NCBI GenBank assembly: GCA_017547085.1
Contig: JAFYQM010000056.1
Span: forward strand, 1-64,000
From: Oscillibacter sp.
GTDB taxonomy: Bacteria; Bacillota; Clostridia; Oscillospirales; Oscillospiraceae
Length of the DNA: 64,000 nucleotides
Direction of reading: 5' to 3'
A model generated the notes under the pieces. That model was not told the DNA's origin. It searched no databases and saw nothing but the letters and a program-made list of their open reading frames with translations. Of the stretch, positions 24,640 to 33,493 are shown one piece after another. The position numbers and the translations under genes were made by a program. The stretch's first letter is position 1; every line of letters starts with the position of its first letter.

Positions 24640-24882
24640 TTATTGAATCTCTTGCTCTAGCCCCTCAAACAATGGACTATCAAAGAATTCTTTCACGCTA
24701 ATATCTAATCCATCACAGAGCTTTTTGATGGACACAACACCAGGATTCTTGCTCTTCTCATTCAGCATACTGTAAATAGTGGACGGCGAAACTCCCGATA
24801 CAGTTGCCAATGCATTGACCGCCATATTACGCTCTTCACACAACTCCAAGATACGTCTTGCAACAGCTTCTTTTGTATTCAT
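24640..24882 (-). CDS. XRE-family regulator of the candidate defence operon
   Basis: The 80-residue protein is a single Cro/CI helix-turn-helix: ARRILELCEERNMAVNALATV, then SGVSPSTIYSMLNEKSKNPG and a C-terminal ISVKEFFDSPLF. The start at 24882 follows GAGGAGGCATGCCC; the longer frame to 24909 has no ribosome site. It heads the five-gene operon. Two palindromes lie 29-75 bases upstream, so it probably represses its own operon. Confidence 0.85.
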   Translation of the reverse strand: MNTKEAVARRILELCEERNMAVNALATVSGVSPSTIYSMLNEKSKNPGVVSIKKLCDGLDISVKEFFDSPLFEGLEQEIQ

Positions 24883-24910
24883 GGGCATGCCTCCTCTGCG
24901 ATATATCATA

Positions 24911-24957
24911 ATTCAAGTGTACTTGAATCTACGATAAATCGCGTGGGATATATCCCA
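24911..24957 (-). promoter_or_regulatory. Two palindromic operators upstream of the five-gene operon
   Basis: ATTCAAGT-GT-ACTTGAAT (24911-24928) and TGGGATATATCCCA (24944-24957). The first has the form of XRE-family operators and overlaps a possible TATGAT -10 element. Confidence 0.6.
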
Positions 24958-25009
24958 TATATGCGCCGTGACCTATCACTGACGTCAACATTCAAATTTA
25001 CCCAATAAA

Positions 25010-25052
25010 AAGGCCTCCATCAGGCGACAAGTAACACCAATGATGGAGGTCT
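25010..25052 (-). terminator. Terminator of the type I restriction-modification operon
   Basis: Stem AGGCCTCCATCA/TGATGGAGGTCT with TTTTTATTGGG following on the minus strand, downstream of the SANT-like gene. Confidence 0.75.
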
Positions 25053-25121
25053 TTTGCTTTTATAGAGCCGAATGGCCAAATTCCACTATAAACTTTTCTC
25101 GAATGCCACTATCGCGTGCGA

Positions 25122-25472
25122 TTATTTTTTCTTCCGAAAAATCCAAAAAGGTTTTTTCCGTAAACCGAGATGTTCTAACCGACTTTCAATTGCTCCATAG
25201 GTACGACCATGTTCTTTAGCAATGTCAGAAATCCTTTCTTTTGAAAGGAATTCATCGCGCAATTTATCATCTTCAACGTCTGTCCACGGTTTCCCTGCAT
25301 TTCTCAACGGATCTTTGGACACATCATTATCGACATATTCCAACACCGTAAATAGAGCTCGAATGACCTCGGGCGAATTATACGTACTCTCTTTCGGAAA
25401 AACTTCGCCAGTGGTTGGATCTATACCATCTGCTAATGTACGAACTATTTCTTTTGCACGAACAATGTCCAT
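25122..25472 (-). CDS. SANT/Myb-like helix-turn-helix protein downstream of hsdR
   Basis: The 116-residue protein ends in a Myb/SANT-like DNA-binding motif (GKPWTDVEDDKLRDEF, then ISDIAKEHGRTYGAIESRL, about residues 60-105) and a basic tail. The first 55 residues are helical and unassigned. Similar TxEED...IA...RT.GAI.SRL modules occur as appendices of helicases and nucleases. It follows hsdR by 24 bases and is the last gene of the restriction operon. Its role there is unknown; a DNA-binding accessory is the simplest reading. Confidence 0.65.
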   Translation of the reverse strand: MDIVRAKEIVRTLADGIDPTTGEVFPKESTYNSPEVIRALFTVLEYVDNDVSKDPLRNAGKPWTDVEDDKLRDEFLSKERISDIAKEHGRTYGAIESRLEHLGLRKKPFWIFRKKK

Positions 25473-25496
25473 CTAGATTCCTCCTGATCTGAAAAA

Positions 25497-28400
25497 TCAT
25501 GCTACATTAGGATAGCGAGTGTAGACATATTCATAGATTCGCTGGCGGTATCTAGAAATGCTCGGTTCATCGTAGCATTCCGGTAGTTCATTCCACAAGG
25601 TATCCCGGATCAAATTATCAATAGTGGCCTTGGTTTCCTGCTTATCAGTCCAGTGGTCAAGCTCCGCAATTTTAGTTTTGACTTTCTGGAGGAGATCAAC
25701 CGCCACCTGCTTAATTTTCTGAATGTCCTGTTTGGACAGATTTTCAGAAAACAGCATGTCGTAAAGGGACAATTCTTCATCGCTAGAGAAGCCCTCTCGA
25801 ACATATCTCTGCTCTTCCTGGTCCATATCTCTGACCAGCTGCATTAGTTCATCGAAGGTTTTCTCAATCGTGGCTCTGTCCTGCTGGCTATTGTAATCCT
25901 CAATGATTTCCTGATACCGTTCGTGATATTTGATGCGGTCAGGGTTGTTGAACAGCATAGCATCAAGGCGGACACGAATGAGGTCCTCAAGATCCTTTAT
26001 CACCAGGTTCTTTTTCTTTGCTTTTGCAAATTCACGTCGAAGTAAATCGAAATCAATTTGGCTAATGTCAAACCGTCTAGACGGTGTTATTCCCTCTGCG
26101 GCCTGCTCGATTTGAACGTACTCGCTGATAATGTTGTTGATCTCCACCATCAGGTCAACATTGGACACTGTCTTGCGCTTCTTCTGCAGCTCACCATAGA
26201 TGGCGGCAATTGCCTCATACTGCTTTCGGACATCCAACTCAATATCTTCCCGGTTGGTATACTTCATCAGGCGAATGAGCTCAGAGGCATAGGTTTGGAA
26301 TGTTTTCTTTTCCTCGATAGTGGAGGATACCGCATTCGCCGCAGTCTGCAGCAGTGCCAGTTTCTCAAAATCTCGGGCATTGATCAGTGCGCGCAAATCG
26401 AAGCCGTATCCATCCAGAAACGCCTCTGCTGCGGCGATGGTTTCCAGAATCCGGGCAATCAGCTTGTCCTTATCGACGGTAGGATCGGAACCGCCGTTTC
26501 CGGTGACATTAGCTGTATAGTCGGCCAGAGCTTTCCGCAAAGCCTTGACGATGCCGATATAATCGACGATCAGACCGTTGCTTTTGCCCTCGGCCACACG
26601 GTTGGCACGGGCAATCGTCTGCATCAGAGTATGAGCCTTCAAGGGCTTGTCCAGATACAGGCAGGACAGGCACTTCACATCAAAGCCGGTGAGCCACATG
26701 GCACAGACAAAGACGACGCGAAGCGGGTTGTTCTTGTCCTTAAACTCCTTGTCTAGTTCCCGCTTTTCCATCTTTGTCCGGTGTGTCTTAATATCCAAAT
26801 CCCATTTCCTGAAGGTTTGAATCTCATTCTGCTCTTGGCTGATAACCACGGCCATTTCCGTTTCCTGCATCCATTGTAGTTTGCGTTCCAGTTCTTGCGC
26901 TTCCTGCTGAGTGGCGTGTCTGATTTGAGTCTTCAACGCCTCCATTTCAGCCACCCAATATCTCTGCACCAGATCATACATCCGAACGCAGGTCACTTTG
27001 TTCAGGCAAACGAACATAGCCTTGCCGCTGGTCCACAGGTCAGAATAATGCCCAACAAAATCGCGGGCAATGGACTCCAGACGGGGAGCTGCGGTCAACA
27101 GGTGGATTTCTTTGGCGAATTCTGCTTCCAACTTGTCCTGTTGGTCAACATCCAAATCCGCCTGCTCAATGGCATCCAGAATCCGGTCTGTGAGTTCTGG
27201 ATTGTCCTTGACATCCAGAATTTTCTCGCCACGGTTTTCATAGTACAGTGGCACCGTCGCGCCGTCATCCACGGCTCGCTTGAAGTCGTACACGGATATG
27301 TAGCCACCGAAGGTACGCTCGGTAATATTGTCGCTGGACAGCAGCGGAGTTCCGGTAAAGCCGATACGGGCTGCAGTGGGCAATAGGCGAACCATGTTAT
27401 CCGCAAAGATGCCGTACTGGCTGCGATGGGCCTCGTCCGACATGATGATGATGTCGTGGTCGGGATAAATCGGCTCAACATCGGTCTTATTGAACTTCTG
27501 AATCAGCGTAAAGATGAAGCTGGGGTTGCCTCTCAGTTTGTCAATTAGATCCGATCCGCTGGAGGCGATGAACTGGCTGGCTTTTGTTTTGCCAAGAATA
27601 CCGCAGTTCTCGAAGGTGTCGCTGATTTGGGCATTCAGTTCGTCACGATCAGTCAGAATAACGATGGTAGGAGAGCCGGAGAACTTGCGGCGGATCTTTT
27701 GAGCCAGAAATACCATGGAGTAGCTTTTGCCACTGCCTTGAGTATGCCAGAAAACGCCCAGCTTGCCGTTGTTCAGTTTCCGAGCCTCATATGCCTTGAC
27801 CGCCTCATTGACACCAAGATACTGGTGGTTTCTGGTCAGTATCTTTGCCGTGTGTCCGCCAGAATGGTCAAAAAGGATGAAGTTTTCCAACAAATCCAGG
27901 AAGTTTTCCTTTTTGCAAATGCCGCGTAGCATCGTTTCCAGAGCCACACTGCCCTGCTCCTGCTCAGACAGGCGCTTCCACTCATGGAAAAACTCATATT
28001 TGCTGCCCAGCGTACCGACTTTTGCTTCCGTTCCGTTGGAAAGGATCAGGAAAGCGTTGTAGTAAAACAAATGGGGAATGGTATCCTGATAGTCGGTGTA
28101 ATTGTTGGTGTAGGCATCCTGCACATCCACTGTATTCTTTTTAAGTTCGATGAACAGCAGAGGAATTCCATTAACAAAGCCTACGATATCCGTACGGCGA
28201 CGGTACAGATCGCCGTGAATCTTCAGTTCCTTGATGGCGAGGAAATGATTCTTGGTAGGATCGGTAAAGTCAATGACGGCGGCGTGCTTAGTTTCCGTTT
28301 TGCCGCCGGGCTTCTTCACAGTGACCGGGATACCATCACGAATCAGGAAATACTTCTCCTCGTTGATCTGCAGCAAAGATGAGGTAGACAGGCGATGTTC

Positions 28401-28637
28401 CAAAATGCGCTGGGCCTCATCCAGCTGAGCAGAGGTAATCCATGGATTTAGGCGCAGCAGAGCCTCCCGAAAATACCGGGTCAGCAGGATCTCCTTATAG
28501 CTTTTACGGCCAAATGTACCGTTGTCTCCTAACTGTTCGGTGTTGTAGGCAAAAGCTACATCCCAGCCAAGCTCATTATGGAGCAGATGACCGGCACTTT
28601 CCTGTACAAGTATGTTTTCAGAATAATCGTAGCTCAT
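25497..28637 (-). CDS. hsdR: Type I restriction endonuclease subunit R
   Basis: The 1046-residue protein is full length for HsdR. The N-terminal nuclease domain shows FLAIKELKIHG and RRTDIVGFVNGIPLLFIELKK (PD...ExK, about residues 125-175). The DEAD-type motor follows: HTQGSGKS (Walker A, about 295), IIIMSDEAHRSQYG (about 395), and GFTGTPL. A helical C-terminal domain binds the methylase core. It cuts DNA far from unmethylated target sites after ATP-driven translocation. The start at 28637 follows TAGGAGGCGAC. It is separated from hsdS by about 5 kb of cargo genes, which is unusual. Confidence 0.95.
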   Translation of the reverse strand: MSYDYSENILVQESAGHLLHNELGWDVAFAYNTEQLGDNGTFGRKSYKEILLTRYFREALLRLNPWITSAQLDEAQRILEHRLSTSSLLQINEEKYFLIRDGIPVTVKKPGGKTETKHAAVIDFTDPTKNHFLAIKELKIHGDLYRRRTDIVGFVNGIPLLFIELKKNTVDVQDAYTNNYTDYQDTIPHLFYYNAFLILSNGTEAKVGTLGSKYEFFHEWKRLSEQEQGSVALETMLRGICKKENFLDLLENFILFDHSGGHTAKILTRNHQYLGVNEAVKAYEARKLNNGKLGVFWHTQGSGKSYSMVFLAQKIRRKFSGSPTIVILTDRDELNAQISDTFENCGILGKTKASQFIASSGSDLIDKLRGNPSFIFTLIQKFNKTDVEPIYPDHDIIIMSDEAHRSQYGIFADNMVRLLPTAARIGFTGTPLLSSDNITERTFGGYISVYDFKRAVDDGATVPLYYENRGEKILDVKDNPELTDRILDAIEQADLDVDQQDKLEAEFAKEIHLLTAAPRLESIARDFVGHYSDLWTSGKAMFVCLNKVTCVRMYDLVQRYWVAEMEALKTQIRHATQQEAQELERKLQWMQETEMAVVISQEQNEIQTFRKWDLDIKTHRTKMEKRELDKEFKDKNNPLRVVFVCAMWLTGFDVKCLSCLYLDKPLKAHTLMQTIARANRVAEGKSNGLIVDYIGIVKALRKALADYTANVTGNGGSDPTVDKDKLIARILETIAAAEAFLDGYGFDLRALINARDFEKLALLQTAANAVSSTIEEKKTFQTYASELIRLMKYTNREDIELDVRKQYEAIAAIYGELQKKRKTVSNVDLMVEINNIISEYVQIEQAAEGITPSRRFDISQIDFDLLRREFAKAKKKNLVIKDLEDLIRVRLDAMLFNNPDRIKYHERYQEIIEDYNSQQDRATIEKTFDELMQLVRDMDQEEQRYVREGFSSDEELSLYDMLFSENLSKQDIQKIKQVAVDLLQKVKTKIAELDHWTDKQETKATIDNLIRDTLWNELPECYDEPSISRYRQRIYEYVYTRYPNVA

Positions 28638-28648
28638 GTTGTCGCCTC

Positions 28649-29413
28649 CTATCGGCTGTACCATGATAATTCGCAAAAGCGGTCCATGCCATTGTGCCTA
28701 TTGGGTGGCACATGGTTTCTTAGGCAGTATTCCAAATAATTATCAAAACAGTTTAGACAAAGCTCTTTGATAAAGCAGGTTGGAAAAAGCAATTTCCATA
28801 CTTCATCACTGACGATTCCGGTTTTGGTAACATATTGTCTGGAACAGTTGATGTAATACGGTTCATGCGCGTTTTGTTTTAACGACATATGCGGGGCAGA
28901 AAACTCATGCGACAGGCGACAGCGCACACGGTATAGCAAATCAATATATCGATGTTCAGTTGCTTTTTTGTTTGCGTACTCTTCGCCTTTTGCTTCGGTT
29001 ATTATCTCTTTCAGCGTATCAGTCTTTTTTCGAATAATGTCAGATTTCGGATAATATATGCCGCCATCTTCCAAGTCGGCCAAACCGACTGTCGCAGATA
29101 CCATATCCTCCTCTCGGTAATAGAGCGTAATCGGGTCTGTTAGTTCGAGAAAATCATATCTGTTCTGGAATTCGAGTACGAATTTAGTAAATGTACCCTG
29201 AAGACTTTTGGTTGGAAAATCATAATATTCCTGCGCCATCATCTCAATTATTGAAAAATACGTTAAAAGTTTGATTTCTTTGACCTCTGTTTTTTCGACC
29301 TCGTCCATCGCCCTGCAAATCCATTCGCGCCACGAGTTCACAGAGTATTCAACATAATCAAAAGTTTTGTCTTCTAGCAGAATTCCTATGTCCCAAACCC
29401 TATTATCAGACAC
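28649..29413 (-). CDS. HEPN-like protein in the restriction operon cargo
   Basis: The 254-residue helical protein has no classical enzyme motif, but residues around 170-180 read LLYRVRCRLSHEF, fitting the R-x4-H signature of HEPN ribonuclease-like domains after a long helix. The start is GTG at 29413, supported by GAGGTG five bases upstream; that GAGGTG is itself part of a degenerate copy of the hsdS tail. The gene ends 11 bases before hsdR. An RNase or abortive-infection role is inferred from the motif and context only. Confidence 0.55.
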   Translation of the reverse strand: MSDNRVWDIGILLEDKTFDYVEYSVNSWREWICRAMDEVEKTEVKEIKLLTYFSIIEMMAQEYYDFPTKSLQGTFTKFVLEFQNRYDFLELTDPITLYYREEDMVSATVGLADLEDGGIYYPKSDIIRKKTDTLKEIITEAKGEEYANKKATEHRYIDLLYRVRCRLSHEFSAPHMSLKQNAHEPYYINCSRQYVTKTGIVSDEVWKLLFPTCFIKELCLNCFDNYLEYCLRNHVPPNRHNGMDRFCELSWYSR

Positions 29414-29418
29414 ATTTA

Positions 29419-29441
29419 CACCTCAATTTCTTTACTCGTCG
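29419..29441 (-). repeat. hsdS-tail repeat, degenerate copy
   Basis: CACCTCAATTTCTTTACTCG resembles the last bases of hsdS at 33776-33799 (about 17 of 23 positions by eye). On the minus strand it provides the GAGGTG ribosome site of the next gene. Confidence 0.45.
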
Positions 29442-29521
29442 ACCCAGGAAAAAAGACAATCAATGCTCCCAGCATGTTTTTTCGAAATAGGCATAAGTCA
29501 TTACACAGTCGCCCAAATCGG

Positions 29522-30955
29522 CTAATTGATAATCTTAATAAACTTCCAGTATTTTAAAATGTATTCCTGTAAAGTTATATTGCCAACCGCTACAGTTTTA
29601 GGAAATCTATCTGTCCAGATATCTCCTTCGAATCCAAGGATCTTCCTATAGCATCCGAGGAGAAGCCCCCAAAGATCTTTAACATAGATATACGTTCTAT
29701 TGTTGTTTATACCGTGAGACATGTAATTTGCGTCGTCTTCTATGGGCTTGTACTTATCACTCAGTATTGCTAAACCAGGTAAGACTTTAGATGTCGAGGA
29801 AAAAATGTTATTCTGGGGGCTCGTTTCTGATGTGAAGATTCCATAAATATTAAAGTTGTTTTTAGCAACGGCAACATTTAAATCATATTCCTTCAACAAG
29901 GAAAGAAATATTTCAACACACAAAACTGCTGCATCATATTTTTCACCCGTCGGGTTGAGCAGGCGATGGCACAGAAAACTTTTCTCTATAATTGCTTTAC
30001 AGGTTCGAATATCCACGCCCTTTAAAAGCGTGGTGCAGATAACATCAATCTCCGAATTTGACGATATGTCGTATGTGAAATTGTCGTAATATTGCTTATA
30101 TACTTCTTTGACTTCGTTAGTCACTTCTCCAGTAACTAACTTCAACTCAAAATCTATAAACTTTGCGAGATAACGCCGAACGCTTACTTTTTCTCCATAG
30201 ATACCTTTGATCGTATTTTCAAGCTGCCGCTTATCTACTGCTAGCACTACTTGGACATTGGGAATAGTGTCAAAAATATGATGTAGGCGTTCTAAGACCT
30301 TAATGGTATATTCCGGCAAACAGCGGTCAAGTTCATCAACAACTAAAATAACAGTTTGATCCTTCGCAAGATTCTCTATTGTTTCAGATAACTTCTCCAG
30401 CGTTTTCTTAAAATCAAAATATGAATCATAACTATGGTTTTTTGCAATTTGTTCTGTGGCCGATTCATTGCCTGTCTTCATGATTTCTGCGATTTCTTCG
30501 AGATCAACACCGGTTTGTTCCTCAATAACTGCACATGCTTTTCCCCACATACTGATTCCAATTGCTTTCAATGTGGCAATAAATAGATCCTTCTTGTCGC
30601 CTGGAATCAATAGGACTTGCTCATCAATTTGATCTAAGATTGCGGCAACAATAGCAATTAACGGTTCTTCATAGTAATCATATTGCCAGCAATTATAATG
30701 AAACACGAGATATTTGCTAAGAGTGGTATTTTCCTTTCCATAAGAACGGATTTTCTTCTCAAATGCTTCCAAAACATACGTTTTTCCGACACCCCACTCG
30801 CCGTTAATCGCATAGCAAGCATTTCCGTTATTTGCAGACAATGACTCAGCAATATCAACTAATTGCTCAATAAAATCTTGTCGATTCAGCAAATCAATAT
30901 TAACAGCACTCTCTGCGGCATCTGTGACAAGGAAGTCCCCCTTTGTTGCTAACAT
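29522..30955 (-). CDS. KAP-family P-loop NTPase
   Basis: The 477-residue protein has the KAP pattern: NRQDFIEQL at the N-terminus, Walker A INGEWGVGKT at about residue 50, YNCWQYDYYEEPL (about 90) and Walker B VILVVDELDRCLPEY (about 205). A helical C-terminal half follows with no transmembrane segments. KAP NTPases are signalling or scaffold ATPases at membranes and are frequent in phage-defence loci. The start at 30955 follows GGGGGGC; a longer frame to 31108 overlaps the upstream gene without support. Its upstream neighbour is a two-pass membrane protein that may anchor it. Confidence 0.85.
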   Translation of the reverse strand: MLATKGDFLVTDAAESAVNIDLLNRQDFIEQLVDIAESLSANNGNACYAINGEWGVGKTYVLEAFEKKIRSYGKENTTLSKYLVFHYNCWQYDYYEEPLIAIVAAILDQIDEQVLLIPGDKKDLFIATLKAIGISMWGKACAVIEEQTGVDLEEIAEIMKTGNESATEQIAKNHSYDSYFDFKKTLEKLSETIENLAKDQTVILVVDELDRCLPEYTIKVLERLHHIFDTIPNVQVVLAVDKRQLENTIKGIYGEKVSVRRYLAKFIDFELKLVTGEVTNEVKEVYKQYYDNFTYDISSNSEIDVICTTLLKGVDIRTCKAIIEKSFLCHRLLNPTGEKYDAAVLCVEIFLSLLKEYDLNVAVAKNNFNIYGIFTSETSPQNNIFSSTSKVLPGLAILSDKYKPIEDDANYMSHGINNNRTYIYVKDLWGLLLGCYRKILGFEGDIWTDRFPKTVAVGNITLQEYILKYWKFIKIIN

Positions 30956-30999
30956 ATTTGCCCCCCGATTTTTCTGTGTATTTGAATTAAGACTACAGC

Positions 31000-31764
31000 T
31001 TATAAAGCGTTCTGCCGCTTTCTGCCAAAACGAACAAAGTATATATTCTTTTGCATTTCTGTTACATAGGCTGATAAACGGCCCATAAGTTCCATTTCTT
31101 GTTGCCATAGCGACAAATACATCTTATCGTAATCATCAAACTTTCCGACAACCTTTTGGCTATAATCCAGAGCAATCATCTTTTCAAAACCTTCAATCTT
31201 ACGTTCATGTTCATCCAAGATCTTTAGGTCGCAGTGCAGCGGTTTATAATCCAAACGATCTGCATCCAAAACTTGGCGATATAGGCCGAGCAGCACTTTG
31301 TGAGTCAGATAAACTTTCATACTAAAAATCCTGTAGTTTTCCAGAATGGGAAGTTTGCTGTTATCTTCGACAAAACGACGCTTGTCTTTTTTTAGTTCCC
31401 GTTCCTCCCAATAAAGTTTATTAAATGCGATTTCCAGCGAATGTACGACGCGGGTCAGTTCCGGGGTCATGTGGTCATAATAACTCAGGTTCTTTTCTTT
31501 GGCATTTGTAAAGAGGAGAAGTACAAAACTTGCGATTAAACCAGCCGCAACATTTCCAAACATGTTGGATACCCAGCTGTGTTGCTCTACAAGCAAAAAA
31601 GATACAAAGAGCGCAAAAATAGTTCCTCCCCCGAGGACTACATACCAAATCCAAAAACGAAATTTTGGAGGCGTTGTATCCAATATGTTAGCGCGACAGA
31701 ACGTTTCTGCTTTGCCTAACACATCATCTCTCCAATCCACCATTACTTGATCATGGTAGTCCAT
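31000..31764 (-). CDS. Two-pass membrane protein, restriction operon cargo
   Basis: The 254-residue protein has two close hydrophobic segments at about residues 33-58 and 63-85 (FWIWYVVLGGGTIFALFVSF and NVAAGLIASFVLLLF). A long cytoplasmic helical domain rich in lysine and glutamate follows. The start at 31764 follows GAGGTGAAAAAT; ATG at 31791 would add a MSGEIEV leader copied from the end of hsdS. It ends 44 bases before the KAP NTPase and could form a membrane complex with it. No family is recognised. Confidence 0.65.
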   Translation of the reverse strand: MDYHDQVMVDWRDDVLGKAETFCRANILDTTPPKFRFWIWYVVLGGGTIFALFVSFLLVEQHSWVSNMFGNVAAGLIASFVLLLFTNAKEKNLSYYDHMTPELTRVVHSLEIAFNKLYWEERELKKDKRRFVEDNSKLPILENYRIFSMKVYLTHKVLLGLYRQVLDADRLDYKPLHCDLKILDEHERKIEGFEKMIALDYSQKVVGKFDDYDKMYLSLWQQEMELMGRLSAYVTEMQKNIYFVRFGRKRQNAL

Positions 31765-31770
31765 ATTTTT

Positions 31771-31794
31771 CACCTCGATTTCCCCGCTCATCGG
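31771..31794 (-). repeat. hsdS-tail repeat, near-perfect copy
   Basis: CACCTCGATTTCCCCGCTCA plus TCGG matches the true hsdS end (33776-33799) at about 22 of 24 positions. It encodes MSGEIEV without the stop codon and carries the GAGGTG ribosome site. Confidence 0.7.
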
Positions 31795-31825
31795 TTTTGA
31801 AAACCTAGCATTCTCTCTGAGTTGG

Positions 31826-32386
31826 TTATCGTTTCCCTCGCTCTTTGCGAGTAAAAACATAGTCGTTGGCTTTTTGATCATAGTGAGATGACATTCCCAC
31901 TATATCGTCTGATGCAACATAGTCCATATATGTAATCCACCCTTCTAGTGGAATCCGATAAAGAATTTTGTTCCGGTCAAAGTCAGATGTTACGCTAAAA
32001 CTGTCAATCACATTGTCTTCGTCGAATACACCAAAGAACATATAGGAGTGTATAAGCCAATTACACACGTTCTTTCCTGCAACAACAATTTCTTTCTCAT
32101 TTTCCCAGTCATGACTATCTTCTTCCGGCCATCGATGGAGCTGGTCAACTGGCTTAAGCGGCTGAACAGAAAATGCTCTCAATGAGTAGTTTTCAGCTTC
32201 ATCACTCAGTTTCCCTCCACAATCGATCAGTTTGCGAATAATGAAAGCAGAATAGAAAATAGCCTTTTCGATAACGGTATATGTAGTATCATCATTTCTT
32301 TGAAAATGCTCAGCCGTATTGTATTTGATAATTAAATTCTTACGTCTGCGCAGATCTTGTTTCCACGGAAAACTTTCAAAAATCAT
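31826..32386 (-). CDS. Uncharacterised protein, restriction operon cargo
   Basis: The 186-residue soluble protein has an N-terminal helical region with an EKAIFYSAFIIRKLIDCGGKLSDEA segment, followed by a beta-rich half (WLIHSYMFFGVFDEDN, ILYRIPLEGWITYMDYVASDD). The start at 32386 follows GAGGTGTCATC. Its last codons overlap the extended N-terminus of the membrane protein gene but not the preferred start at 31764. No family or catalytic motif is recognised. AT-rich codon use marks it as accessory. Confidence 0.6.
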   Translation of the reverse strand: MIFESFPWKQDLRRRKNLIIKYNTAEHFQRNDDTTYTVIEKAIFYSAFIIRKLIDCGGKLSDEAENYSLRAFSVQPLKPVDQLHRWPEEDSHDWENEKEIVVAGKNVCNWLIHSYMFFGVFDEDNVIDSFSVTSDFDRNKILYRIPLEGWITYMDYVASDDIVGMSSHYDQKANDYVFTRKERGKR

Positions 32387-32407
32387 GATGACACCTCAAA
32401 GCATTTG

Positions 32408-33493
32408 CTAAATCAGATCCGGTATGTTGGGGCTACAGCGCTTGGCGTTTGTGTGCGCCAGTATCTGCCCCACACGGGTAATCTGGAATGCATTTGGTAT
32501 ACGCTCCCACCATAGCCGCACTTCCCGCAGAGATTCATACCCATCCCATAAATTCATAAAGTTAGCTATAGATTGTTGCTGCAAATTGGAATCCTTTGAG
32601 TATAGTTTCCAAACTTGTTTGATAGCATCTTTTTGATTGTCTGCTAAAGGTATTCTAAACGGACCAACATTCGCAGCCAAATCGTCTATCGAGGCTTCGT
32701 TTCTGATTTTTAGGCGCACATAACCCTCTAAGCACTCATTTGGTACAAGGAAATTTCCGTTAATCTGAACATTTCCCAATATTTCAACCGCTTTTGTATA
32801 ATCATCAGAACCCATCTTGATTCCGACACACGCATAACCGTTTAATTGAGGAGCATAATATTCAGAAAACGACTTCATACTTCCCAACATCGAAACGCGC
32901 ATAGCGCCCAAAACATCAAGATGATCAAGCCATGCTGTTCCAACAGGCAATTCTTGATACATCAGCTGAGAGAAAAGCGAATCAAGTACTTGTAAGCCTT
33001 CCATGCAATCACCAGAAATAGGAAGAAAATTGGTCACTGCATGGGCAACCGTTAATGCACACAATGCATCATTATCGATTTGATCCACAATTTCGATTGC
33101 TTGGTTAATGCCTGCACGGTTTTTGCGGTCGGAACCTTTTTGGACATGGCAGACAAGCAATTCTGAAAGCAATGCGTAATCGTCTTCTCTCTCTGTTGCC
33201 GCCGCAGCCTGTTGCGCTTTTCGGAGCAGAATTTGGAATGCAGGATCAGCGAAAGCCTGAAGTAGTCCGTCTACCTTATCAAGTTTGGGCCAAACATTAT
33301 CTTCCAGTCTTTCAATCCTCTGATTTGCCGTTACATATGCATCACTTGTGTATGCTTGCAACGCAGTAGGAATCATCTCAGAAAAAATTGCCCTAACACG
33401 TTCTTCTGTTACGCCTTGATTGATAATGATTGTCCCGGCTTGATATTGCTGTGAGTTTTCGCCAGCCTTTTGAATCTGTTTGCTATCTTCCAT
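32408..33493 (-). CDS. LPO_1073/Vpar_1526-like protein
   Basis: The 361-residue protein begins with a motif shared by many defence-associated proteins, QIQKAGENSQQYQAGTIII, then GVTEERVRAIFSEMIP and a helical body with ARRF-like repeats. It resembles the LPO_1073/Vpar_1526 family (function unknown). The start at 33493 follows GGGAGAATTAACG; longer frames into 33604 were rejected. It overlaps the end of the small membrane protein gene by 11 bases, and that protein's C-terminus carries the same KAG-NS-Q-Q motif, so the two are likely partners. Confidence 0.65.
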   Translation of the reverse strand: MEDSKQIQKAGENSQQYQAGTIIINQGVTEERVRAIFSEMIPTALQAYTSDAYVTANQRIERLEDNVWPKLDKVDGLLQAFADPAFQILLRKAQQAAAATEREDDYALLSELLVCHVQKGSDRKNRAGINQAIEIVDQIDNDALCALTVAHAVTNFLPISGDCMEGLQVLDSLFSQLMYQELPVGTAWLDHLDVLGAMRVSMLGSMKSFSEYYAPQLNGYACVGIKMGSDDYTKAVEILGNVQINGNFLVPNECLEGYVRLKIRNEASIDDLAANVGPFRIPLADNQKDAIKQVWKLYSKDSNLQQQSIANFMNLWDGYESLREVRLWWERIPNAFQITRVGQILAHTNAKRCSPNIPDLI

